Below, piece by piece: positions 6,802 to 12,250 of a stretch of 16,511 nucleotides of DNA. Below the pieces are notes generated by a model. The model was given only the letters and a program-made list of their open reading frames with translations. It was not told the DNA's origin and searched no databases. The position numbers and the translations under genes are program-made. This DNA is from DATHSN01 sp035464115 (GTDB lineage: Bacteria; Actinomycetota; Acidimicrobiia; Acidimicrobiales; SKKL01), in the NCBI GenBank assembly GCA_035464115.1, contig DATHSN010000399.1, positions 1 through 16,511 of the forward strand. The letters run 5' to 3'. Each line of letters begins with the position of its first letter. Within the stretch, counting starts at the first letter, position 1.

Positions 6802-7487
6802 CCGGGCCCCTGTACCTCGTCGGCGGCGACGAGTGGCACGAGGGCTGCACCTTCGACGCCGCGCTGCTCGCCGAGAGCGGGGGCGACGAGGTCGTCGTGC
6901 TCCCCACCGCGTCGGCCTACGAGGCCCCCGCCGCGCTCGTCGAGCGGGCCACCTCGTGGTTCGCCGACCTGGGTGGTCGGGTGCGGGCCCTGCCCGTCTA
7001 CGGCCGCACCGACGCCCTCGACGACGATCACGTGGCCGCCGTCCGCGCCGCGCGGGCCATCTACCTGTCGTCGGGGTCGCCGATGCACCTGCGCTCGGTC
7101 CTCAAGGACACGCCGCTGCTCGACGCCATCATCGGCGCCTGGCGCGACGGCGCGGTGCTCGCCGGCAGCGCGGCCGGGGCGGTCGTGTGGTTCGACCACA
7201 TGGTCGACGCCCGCGGCGGTGCCTACACGGTGGGGGTCGGGCTCTTGTCGGGCTTCACGGTGATCCCCCGGTTCGACACCTGGTCGCTCGACAAGGTCCG
7301 CCGCACCGTCGACCTGGCCACGGCGGGCCTGGTCGTGGCGGGCGTGCCCGACCGCACCGCGCTCGTGCACCGGCCGGGGACGGGCTGGACGGTCGAGGGC
7401 GTCGGCGAGGTCCGCGTCTTCCGCGACGGCCGCGCCGCCGACCTCTCGGCCCTCCCGACCCCCACCCCCACCTCCCACATCGCGTAG
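6798..7487 (+). CDS. Peptidase S51 / cyanophycinase-like protein, nucleophile replaced
   Basis: This 229-residue product starts at a GTG overlapping the preceding stop by 4 bases. It has the class I glutamine-amidotransferase-like fold of the S51 family (peptidase E, cyanophycinase): VVVLPTASA (about 32-40), IYLSSGSPMHLRSVL (about 88-102) in the place of the oxyanion-loop GG-x-xx-L segment, and a nucleophile elbow LAGSAAGAVV (121-130). The family pattern at the elbow is G-x-S-A-G-A, with Ser as nucleophile; here it reads G-S-A-A-G-A, with Ala at position 125. The codons read GGC AGC GCG GCC GGG GCG, so the reading is unambiguous. No signal peptide is seen. It is probably a non-peptidase member (binding or regulatory), or it may use the displaced Ser124. 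The partner gene upstream is methyltransferase-like. The gene ends at TAG, convergent with the cyclophilin gene. Confidence 0.85.
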   Translation: MTGPLYLVGGDEWHEGCTFDAALLAESGGDEVVVLPTASAYEAPAALVERATSWFADLGGRVRALPVYGRTDALDDDHVAAVRAARAIYLSSGSPMHLRSVLKDTPLLDAIIGAWRDGAVLAGSAAGAVVWFDHMVDARGGAYTVGVGLLSGFTVIPRFDTWSLDKVRRTVDLATAGLVVAGVPDRTALVHRPGTGWTVEGVGEVRVFRDGRAADLSALPTPTPTSHIA

Positions 7488-7490
7488 GTG

Positions 7491-7509
7491 AGCCACCTCG
7501 GCGGTGGCT
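7491..7509. terminator. Hairpin between convergent S51-like and cyclophilin genes
   Basis: AGCCACC (7491-7497) pairs perfectly with GGTGGCT (7503-7509) around a 5-base loop, 3 bases after the S51-like stop. No T-run follows, which is common for high-GC terminators. The place and stem support termination of the plus-strand operon. Confidence 0.5.
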
Positions 7510-7563
7510 GAGCGACGCCAGAAGGCGGCGCGGCGCAGGCGTGGCGCAGGCGGGAGGGGCGGC

Positions 7564-8415
7564 TCAGCTCTCGACGATGGTGACCGACTCGACGGTGACC
7601 TCGGGGTCGGGCGCGCCGCCGAGGGGGTTGTCGGGCTCGTCGACGTGCGACGCCAGGATCTCCTCGAGCACGTCGAGCCCCTCGGTGGTCTCGCCGAACA
7701 GCAGGTAGGTGCCCTGGTCGTTGAGCAGGGCCACGTCGGGTCCGGCGGCGAAGAAGAACTGTGCGCCCGACGAGTCGGGGGCCGCGCTGCGGGCCATCAC
7801 CAGGTCGCCCGGCTCGTACGCGAACGGGCCGCCCTCGTCGGGGATCGTGTAGCCGGGCCCCGGATCCGACGGCGAGTTGGTGGTGGGCCCACCGCCCTGG
7901 ATGATGTCGATCGACGGATCGGTGCGGAACAGCAGCGAGCCGTCGTAGTAGCCGTAGCGGGCGAGGTACACGAAGTTGTTGACGGTGCCCGGCAGCTCGC
8001 CCTCGAGCAGGTCGACGGTGATCTCGCCCGCCGAGGTCGTGAACACGGCGGCGTAGTCGGCACCCTCGGTGAGGCAGTCGGGCGGCGGGGCCGGGAAGCT
8101 GGTGACCGGCTCGTCGACGCCGTCGACCGGCGGGCACGGCAGCGGCTCGGCCGCCTCGCCGTCGTCGGGCTCGGCGGTCTCGGCGGTGTCCTGCCCGGGC
8201 TCGGCGGTCTCGGCCGCGTCGTCGGCGGTGCTCACCTCGTCGTCGTCGCTCCCGCCGAGGATCGAGATGAGCGCCGCGACCACGACGACCCCCACGGCGA
8301 TCGCCGCGAAGCCCATGTAGCTGCGCCGCTTCTGCGCCTTGCGGCGCTCGGCCTCCAACGCCTCGCGCCGGGCGTCCCGACCGGCCTTCTGGCGCTCACG
8401 CTTCTCCGTGCCCAT
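7564..8415 (-). CDS. Membrane-anchored cyclophilin-type peptidyl-prolyl isomerase
   Basis: The 283-residue product has a highly charged cytoplasmic N-terminus (about 1-32, Lys/Arg/Glu-rich), one membrane segment (about 33-53), an acidic Ala/Glu/Asp/Thr linker (about 56-92) and a cyclophilin domain (about 120-283) that should lie outside the membrane. The domain shows FTTSAGEITVDL, TVNNFVYLARYGYYDG, LLFRTDPSIDIIQGGGP with the catalytic Arg (164) and Gln (173), SSGAQFFFAAG, and LLFGETTEGLDVLEEI. It probably assists folding of exported proteins. Cys94 and Cys114 precede the domain and could form a disulfide. The ATG start is preceded by a -10 hexamer 8 bases away. The linker contains a 10-residue DNA-level direct repeat. 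The gene is divergent from lysC. Confidence 0.92.
   Translation of the reverse strand: MGTEKRERQKAGRDARREALEAERRKAQKRRSYMGFAAIAVGVVVVAALISILGGSDDDEVSTADDAAETAEPGQDTAETAEPDDGEAAEPLPCPPVDGVDEPVTSFPAPPPDCLTEGADYAAVFTTSAGEITVDLLEGELPGTVNNFVYLARYGYYDGSLLFRTDPSIDIIQGGGPTTNSPSDPGPGYTIPDEGGPFAYEPGDLVMARSAAPDSSGAQFFFAAGPDVALLNDQGTYLLFGETTEGLDVLEEILASHVDEPDNPLGGAPDPEVTVESVTIVES
8167..8214 (-). repeat. Direct repeat encoding the acidic linker of the cyclophilin
   Basis: An 18-base unit (GGGCTCGGCGGTCTCGGC on the plus strand) occurs at 8167-8184 and 8197-8214. The 30-base period keeps the frame and encodes two copies of a TAETAEP-like segment in the linker. Confidence 0.75.
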
Positions 8416-8423
8416 GGCGGCGC

Positions 8424-8505
8424 ACGCTACCAACGGCGCGACCCCACTCCGGACGCGCCCCGCCCGGTGAACCGGGGCCCTGATCGCGCTGGCGGTTGGT
8501 AGCGT
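8424..8505. promoter_or_regulatory. Divergent promoter pair with 11-bp inverted repeat
   Basis: ACGCTACCAAC (8424-8434) is the exact reverse complement of GTTGGTAGCGT (8495-8505). Each arm contains TAGCGT, 8 bases before the ATG of the cyclophilin (minus strand, hexamer 8424-8429) and 8 bases before the GTG of lysC (plus strand, hexamer 8500-8505). Both genes look leaderless, since no Shine-Dalgarno is visible. The shared GTTG before each hexamer extends the match beyond the -10. Confidence 0.6.
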
Positions 8506-8513
8506 CACCGCCC

Positions 8514-9743
8514 GTGGCTCTCGTCGTCCAGAAGTTCGGTGGCACCTCGGTCGCCGACCCCGACCGCATGCGTGAGGTCGCCGACCACGTGGCGCGCACC
8601 ATCCGCCACGGCTCCGACGTGGTGCTCGTGGTCAGCGCCATGGGCAAGGAGACCGACGAGCTGCTGCGCCTCGCCGCTGCCGTGTCCCGCACCCGCCCCG
8701 GGCGCGAGATGGACATGCTCATCACCGCGGGCGAGCGCAAGGCCACCGCGCTGATGTGCATGGCCCTGGCCGACGTCGGTGTCGCCGCCGAGTCGTTCAC
8801 CGGGTCGCAGGCCGGGTTCCTCACCGACACCACCCACACCAACGCCAAGATCCTCGAGCTGCGCCCCGACCGCGTCCGCGAGTCGCTGCGCGCCGGGCGG
8901 GTCCCCGTCGTCGGCGGGTCCCAGGGCGTCTCCACCACCCGCGACGTCACGTTCCTCGGGCGGGGTGGCTCCGACACCACGGCGGTGGCGCTCGCCCACG
9001 CCCTCGGCGCCGACAGCTGCGAGCTCTACACCGACGTCTCCGGCGTGTTCAACGCCGACCCCCGCATCGTGCCCACCGCGCGCCGCATCGACCGCATCTC
9101 GTTCGAGGAGCTGCTCGAGATGACCGCCACCGGCTGCCCCAAGCCGGCCATGCGCTCGGTCGAGTACGCCCGCAACCACGGCGTGCCGCTGCACGTCCGA
9201 TCCGCCTTCACCTGGGAGCCCGGCACCTGGGTCGTCGAGGAGGACCCCTCCATGGAGCAGGCCATCATCTCCGCTGTCACCCACGACACGTCGGAGGCCA
9301 AGATCACCGTCGCCGGCCTGCCCGACCACCCGGGCATCGCCGCCCGGGTGTTCCGTGAGCTGGCCGAGCGCGACGTCAACGTCGACATGATCGTGCAGAA
9401 CGTGTCCGACCGGGGCGTCACCGACATCTCCTTCACCGCCCCGTTCGACGACCTCGACACCTGTCGCGCCGTGCTCGACCCGCTGGCGGCCGAGCTCGGC
9501 GCCAGCGGCGTCACCACCGACGACGACATCGGCCGGGTGTCGCTGGTGGGCGCCGGCATGAAGTCCAACCCCGGCATCGCCGCCACCATGTTCGAGACCA
9601 TGGCCGCCAACGGCATCAACATCGAGATGATCTCCACCTCGGCCATCCGCGTCAGCTGCGTGGTGCGCCAGGACCGGGTCGAGGACGCCGTCGCCGCCCT
9701 GCACGGGGCCTTCGAGCTCGACCGGCCCGAACCCATCCGCTGA
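8514..9743 (+). CDS. lysC: Aspartate kinase, alpha subunit (full length)
   Basis: The enzyme phosphorylates aspartate, the first step toward lysine, diaminopimelate, threonine and methionine. Its 409 residues begin at GTG with ALVVQKFGGTSV, the kinase signature KFGGTS. The catalytic domain includes VVSAMGKETDEL, LITAGERKATALM, FLGRGGSDTTAVALA and TDVSGVFNADPR. Two ACT domains follow (from about residue 260 and 335), with PGIAARVFRELAERDVNVDMIVQN and NPGIAATMFETMAANGINIEMIST as effector-binding segments. A TTG at 8496 would add six residues but lies across the -10 hexamer region, so GTG 8514 is preferred. Feedback control by lysine and/or threonine is expected for the family. asd follows after 51 bases. 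Confidence 0.96.
   Translation: MALVVQKFGGTSVADPDRMREVADHVARTIRHGSDVVLVVSAMGKETDELLRLAAAVSRTRPGREMDMLITAGERKATALMCMALADVGVAAESFTGSQAGFLTDTTHTNAKILELRPDRVRESLRAGRVPVVGGSQGVSTTRDVTFLGRGGSDTTAVALAHALGADSCELYTDVSGVFNADPRIVPTARRIDRISFEELLEMTATGCPKPAMRSVEYARNHGVPLHVRSAFTWEPGTWVVEEDPSMEQAIISAVTHDTSEAKITVAGLPDHPGIAARVFRELAERDVNVDMIVQNVSDRGVTDISFTAPFDDLDTCRAVLDPLAAELGASGVTTDDDIGRVSLVGAGMKSNPGIAATMFETMAANGINIEMISTSAIRVSCVVRQDRVEDAVAALHGAFELDRPEPIR
9237..9243 (+). promoter_or_regulatory. Internal Shine-Dalgarno for aspartate kinase beta subunit
   Basis: GAGGAGG lies within lysC, 8 bases before the in-frame ATG at 9252. It is the best ribosome-binding site in the window. Confidence 0.7.
9252..9743 (+). 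CDS. lysC: Aspartate kinase beta subunit (internal in-frame start)
   Basis: An ATG inside lysC, in frame and 246 codons after its start, opens a 163-residue product made of only the two ACT regulatory domains. In Corynebacterium and relatives lysC encodes overlapping alpha and beta subunits forming an alpha2beta2 enzyme, with beta starting at a Met-Glu-(Glu) segment just before the first ACT domain. Here the start MEQAIISAV sits at the same place and has a strong GAGGAGG site. Beta would help bind the feedback effectors. Production of the subunit is inferred from this arrangement. Confidence 0.7.
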   Translation: MEQAIISAVTHDTSEAKITVAGLPDHPGIAARVFRELAERDVNVDMIVQNVSDRGVTDISFTAPFDDLDTCRAVLDPLAAELGASGVTTDDDIGRVSLVGAGMKSNPGIAATMFETMAANGINIEMISTSAIRVSCVVRQDRVEDAVAALHGAFELDRPEPIR

Positions 9744-9752
9744 CGCGCGAAA

Positions 9753-9791
9753 CGCGAGGCCGGCCGGCGTGCGCCGGTCGCTAGCCTCGCG
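9753..9791 (+). promoter_or_regulatory. Two-tier stem-loop between lysC and asd
   Basis: The outer stem is CGCGAGGC (9753-9760) with GCCTCGCG (9784-9791), a perfect 8 bp. The inner stem is GGCCGGCG (9762-9769) with CGCCGGTC (9772-9779), 8 bp with one G-T pair. The right arm covers most of the asd -10 hexamer (9782-9787). It could terminate or attenuate lysC transcripts, or act as a DNA-level control element for asd. Confidence 0.5.
9782..9787 (+). promoter_or_regulatory. Candidate leaderless -10 element for asd
   Basis: TAGCCT ends 7 bases before the asd ATG. It suggests asd has its own start site as well as possible read-through from lysC. Confidence 0.5.
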
Positions 9792-9794
9792 GCC

Positions 9795-10814
9795 ATGAAG
9801 ATCGGGATCGTCGGCGCCACCGGACAGGTCGGGGGCGTCATGCGCGCCATCCTCGAGGAGCGGAGCTTCCCCGCCGACGAGGTCCGCCTGTTCGCCTCCG
9901 CCCGCTCGGCCGGACGCACCATCGAGTGGCGGGGCGCACCCGTCACCGTCGAGGACGCGTCCACCGCCGACTACTCGGGCCTCGACATCGTGCTGTTCTC
10001 GGCCGGGGGCGCCACCTCCACAGAGCTCGCCCCGACCGTCGCCGCCGCGGGCGCCATCGTCGTCGACAACTCGTCGGCGTGGCGCATGGACCCCGACGTG
10101 CCCCTCGTGGTGTCCGAGGTCAACCCCGAGGCCCTGGCGTCGATCCCCAAGGGCATCGTCGCCAACCCCAACTGCACCACCATGGCCGCCATGCCGGTCA
10201 TGAAGGCGCTCCACGCCGAGGCCGGCCTCGCCGCCATGGTCGTCAGCACCTACCAGGCGGTGTCGGGCGCCGGGCTCGCCGGGGTCGAGGAGCTCGACCA
10301 GGCGGTCCGCAAGATCGGCGAGGGGGCCGCAGCCCTCACCTTCGACGGATCGGCGGTCGACCACCCCGCGCCGGTCAAGTTCCCGGCGCCCATCGCGTTC
10401 AACGTGGTGCCCTTCGCCGGCAAGCTCGTCGACGACGGCCTCGACGAGACCGACGAGGAGCAGAAGCTCCGCAACGAGAGCCGCAAGATCCTGGCCATCC
10501 CCGGGCTGGCGGTGTCGGGCACGTGCGTGCGGGTGCCGGTGTTCACCGGGCACTCGTTGTCGATCAACGCCCGCTTCGAGCGCCCCATCAGCCCCGACCG
10601 GGCCCGCGAGGTGCTCGGGGCGGCGCCTGGTGTCGTGCTGGCCGACGTGCCGACGCCGCTCATGGCCGCCGGGGCCGATCCCACGTTCGTCGGTCGGATC
10701 CGGCGCGACGACACCGTGGAGAACGGGCTGGCGCTGTTCCTCTCCAACGACAACCTCCGCAAGGGCGCCGCGCTCAACGCCGTGCAGATCGCCGAGCTGC
10801 TCGCCGCCCGTTGA
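9795..10814 (+). CDS. asd: Aspartate-semialdehyde dehydrogenase
   Basis: Asd reduces aspartyl phosphate to aspartate semialdehyde with NADPH, the second step of the aspartate pathway, directly after LysC. The 339-residue product starts MKIGIVGATGQVG, the nucleotide-binding GATGxVG loop. VDNSSAWRMD, SEVNPEA and NPNCTT follow; the Cys of NPNCTT is the acyl-enzyme nucleophile (about residue 127). The dimerisation and catalytic half carries STYQAVSGAG with the active-site Gln, FNVVPFAG, and VFTGHS with the general-base His. The C-terminus RRDDTVENGLALFLSNDNLRKGAALNAVQIAE is typical. Length and start agree with the family. Confidence 0.97.
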   Translation: MKIGIVGATGQVGGVMRAILEERSFPADEVRLFASARSAGRTIEWRGAPVTVEDASTADYSGLDIVLFSAGGATSTELAPTVAAAGAIVVDNSSAWRMDPDVPLVVSEVNPEALASIPKGIVANPNCTTMAAMPVMKALHAEAGLAAMVVSTYQAVSGAGLAGVEELDQAVRKIGEGAAALTFDGSAVDHPAPVKFPAPIAFNVVPFAGKLVDDGLDETDEEQKLRNESRKILAIPGLAVSGTCVRVPVFTGHSLSINARFERPISPDRAREVLGAAPGVVLADVPTPLMAAGADPTFVGRIRRDDTVENGLALFLSNDNLRKGAALNAVQIAELLAAR

Positions 10815-10885
10815 CGCGGCGGGACCCGGACCTGTCAGGGGAAGCGGGTGCCGCTCGGGCGTTTTCGGCGCCGGGCACCGTCGGG

Positions 10886-10891
10886 TAGCCT
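10886..10891 (+). promoter_or_regulatory. Candidate -10 element of the tRNA-Pro gene
   Basis: TAGCCT lies about 30 bases before the mature tRNA 5' end. A TTTTCG about 18 bases further upstream is a poor -35. The gap also holds a weak GGTGCC/GGCACC inverted repeat (10847-10852, 10874-10879) that might end asd transcripts. Confidence 0.45.
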
Positions 10892-10921
10892 GGGCGCTCC
10901 GCCGGGCACGGTCCGGCGCTT

Positions 10922-10998
10922 CGGGTAGTGGCGCAGCTTGGCAGCGCGCCTCGTTCGGGACGAGGAGGTCGTGGGTTCAAATCCCGCCTACCCGACCA
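10922..10998 (+). tRNA. tRNA-Pro (anticodon CGG)
   Basis: The full cloverleaf is visible: acceptor stem CGGGTAG/CTACCCG (10922-10928, 10988-10994), D stem GCGC/GCGC, anticodon stem CCTCG/CGAGG (10949-10953, 10961-10965) with loop TTCGGGA, and T stem GTGGG/CCCGC with loop TTCAAAT. The anticodon is CGG (10956-10958), reading CCG. The C1-G72 pair and G37 are typical proline identity features. The 3' CCA is encoded (10996-10998). Confidence 0.97.
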
Positions 10999-11002
10999 CC
11001 AC

Positions 11003-11032
11003 GCGACGGTCCGCCTCCGGGCGGGCCGTCGC
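11003..11032 (+). terminator. Strong hairpin after tRNA-Pro
   Basis: A 13-bp stem (11003-11015 with 11020-11032, one G-T pair) closes on a TCCG loop, 4 bases after the tRNA CCA end. No T-run follows. The stability and place argue for a terminator or 3' processing signal. Confidence 0.7.
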
Positions 11033-11046
11033 CGCGTCCGGGCTCG

Positions 11047-11052
11047 TAGCGT
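11047..11052 (+). promoter_or_regulatory. Candidate leaderless -10 element (MazG-like gene)
   Basis: TAGCGT ends 6 bases before the GTG at 11059, the same hexamer and spacing as at 6298. Confidence 0.55.
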
Positions 11053-11058
11053 GTCGGC

Positions 11059-11313
11059 GTGCAGATCGCCGAGTTCCAAGCCCTGATGGACCGCCTCTAC
11101 GGCGAGGCCGACCGCGAGCGGGGCATCCCCGCCACGGTGGCGTGGCTGTGCGAGGAGCTGGGCGAGCTGGCCCAGGCGGTCCGCAAGGGCGACGACGCCG
11201 CCCGGCTCCACGAGCTGGGCGACGTGCTCGCCTGGCTGGCGTCGCTCGCCAACCAGCTCGACCTCTCCCTCGACGACGCCGCGCGCCGCTACGTCGACGA
11301 CCCGCCGGTGTGA
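11059..11313 (+). CDS. MazG-like nucleotide pyrophosphohydrolase
   Basis: This 84-residue all-helical protein carries the MazG-type metal-binding pattern: CEELGELAQAV supplies EExxE (residues 32, 33, 36), and HELGDVLAWL supplies the E-x-x-D (52, 55). Members hydrolyse nucleoside triphosphates, often non-canonical or excess dNTPs, to the monophosphate and pyrophosphate, usually as a dimer or tetramer. The length suits a single-domain MazG-like protein rather than the two-domain MazG. The GTG start follows from the leaderless promoter and the N-terminal helix. It stands alone after the tRNA and ends 25 bases from the convergent response regulator gene. The true substrate cannot be read from the sequence. 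Confidence 0.88.
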   Translation: MQIAEFQALMDRLYGEADRERGIPATVAWLCEELGELAQAVRKGDDAARLHELGDVLAWLASLANQLDLSLDDAARRYVDDPPV

Positions 11314-11338
11314 CGTCTGCCCGGCCGGCGGGCTGCGG

Positions 11339-11749
11339 TCAGGCCGAGGCGACGACGCCGGAGGCCTGCTCGCGCCAGTCGGCGCCGTCGAGCACGGCCT
11401 TCGCCGCGCGGCGCATGCGGAACCCGTCGATGGGCTTCACCATCCACCCGTCGGCGCCGGCGTGCTCGGCGAGGAAGCGGTCGTCCGCCCGGTCGAGCAG
11501 CACCAGGATCTTCACCGGGTCGATCCGCTGGGCGCCTTCCTCCAGTCGGAGGTCGAAGCACGCGGCGAGCCCGCCCATCGAGCCGATCTGCAGGTCGAGC
11601 ACCACCAGGTCGGGGTGCAGCGCCGCGGTGGCGGGCAGCACGTCGACGCCCCGGCGCACCCGCGACACCGTGGTGTCGTCGTCGGCGAGCGCGGCGTCGA
11701 CCTCGTCGCGGATCCAGTCGGCGTCGGTGGCGAGCAACACGGTGGTCAC
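11339..11749 (-). CDS. Stand-alone response regulator receiver-like protein
   Basis: The 136-residue product is a single CheY-like receiver domain without an output domain. It has acidic residues after strand 1 (TDADW, D9 and D11), a phospho-acceptor candidate D52 in VVLDLQ, and the conserved Lys in MVKPID (105). The usual Thr/Ser switch after strand 4 is missing: the segment reads ILVLLDR. Signal output may therefore differ, or phosphorylation may not be used. No histidine kinase is nearby. The GTG start has a TAGCCT hexamer 6 bases upstream. The gene is divergent from a STAS-domain gene, and the two could be parts of one regulatory circuit, which is only an inference from position. Confidence 0.85.
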   Translation of the reverse strand: MTTVLLATDADWIRDEVDAALADDDTTVSRVRRGVDVLPATAALHPDLVVLDLQIGSMGGLAACFDLRLEEGAQRIDPVKILVLLDRADDRFLAEHAGADGWMVKPIDGFRMRRAAKAVLDGADWREQASGVVASA

Positions 11750-11755
11750 GGCCGG

Positions 11756-11761
11756 AGGCTA
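11756..11761 (-). promoter_or_regulatory. Candidate leaderless -10 element (receiver gene)
   Basis: On the minus strand this reads TAGCCT, 6 bases before the GTG of the receiver gene. Confidence 0.5.
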
Positions 11762-11827
11762 CCCGGCGACGTCGGCGACGCTCCATCCGCCGCCTCGCGT
11801 CGGGCCGGCGACGGTCCCGGGTTCGGG

Positions 11828-11849
11828 ACCGGCCCGGGCCGGTTAGGCT
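11828..11849 (+). promoter_or_regulatory. 16-bp palindrome plus -10 of the STAS gene
   Basis: ACCGGCCCGGGCCGGT (11828-11843) is a perfect palindrome lying directly against TAGGCT (11844-11849), the probable -10 for the STAS gene. It therefore fills the spacer where a regulator would block or bend the promoter. Just upstream GGTCCC/GGGACC (11813-11818, 11825-11830) forms another inverted repeat that overlaps it. Confidence 0.5.
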
Positions 11850-11883
11850 CCGCGGTCACGAGCGACGACCGAGGAGACGCTTC

Positions 11884-12231
11884 GTGCTCGAGATCCAGAT
11901 CGAACAGACCGACGCCTACACGGTGTGCCGCCCGGTGGGCGAGCTCGATGCCTACACCGTCGGTCAGTTCCGGGAGTCCCTCGGCGAGCTGGCGTCGGCC
12001 GGTCGCCTGCTCATCGACCTGTCCGACGTGCCGTTCATGGACTCGGCGGGCCTCGGCGCGCTGATCGGCGGCATCCGCCGCGCCCGCGAGGCGGGCGGCG
12101 ACGTGGCGGTGGCCTGCAGCCGGCCCACCCTCACCCGCTTGCTCCACACCACCGGGTTCGACCGCATCGTGCCCGTCACCGAGACCATCGACGAGGCCGC
12201 GGCGGCTCTCGACGGCGACGGCGGCAGCTGA
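11884..12231 (+). CDS. STAS-domain anti-sigma factor antagonist
   Basis: The 115-residue product is a single STAS domain of the SpoIIAA/RsbV kind. VGELDAYTV (18-26) and LLIDLSDVPFMDSAGLGAL (42-60) are diagnostic; Ser54 in MDSAG is the residue normally phosphorylated by a partner anti-sigma kinase. In the family the unphosphorylated form binds the kinase and frees a sigma factor. No anti-sigma kinase or sigma factor gene is in the window, so partners must be elsewhere. The GTG start has a good Shine-Dalgarno (GAGGAG, 7 bases upstream) and a leader of roughly 30 bases after the TAGGCT hexamer, unlike the leaderless genes around it. It converges on the ATPase pair with a 19-base gap. Confidence 0.92.
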   Translation: MLEIQIEQTDAYTVCRPVGELDAYTVGQFRESLGELASAGRLLIDLSDVPFMDSAGLGALIGGIRRAREAGGDVAVACSRPTLTRLLHTTGFDRIVPVTETIDEAAAALDGDGGS

Positions 12232-12250
12232 CCGGGGCGTTCCGCAGAGC

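Noticed and set aside
5759..7708. Plus-strand open frame spanning the hbd promoter, the methyltransferase-like gene and part of the cyclophilin gene
   Set aside because: It overlaps supported genes on both strands and has no domain signal.
8505..10553. Long minus-strand open frame (682 codons) opposite lysC and asd
   Set aside because: It is a shadow of two unmistakable genes; the His/Gly/Asp-rich composition has no recognisable domain.
10774..11211. Minus-strand open frame across the tRNA-Pro gene, containing RRDLNPRPPRPERG
   Set aside because: This peptide is the translated antisense of a tRNA gene, a well-known spurious annotation; the frame also covers asd and the MazG-like gene.
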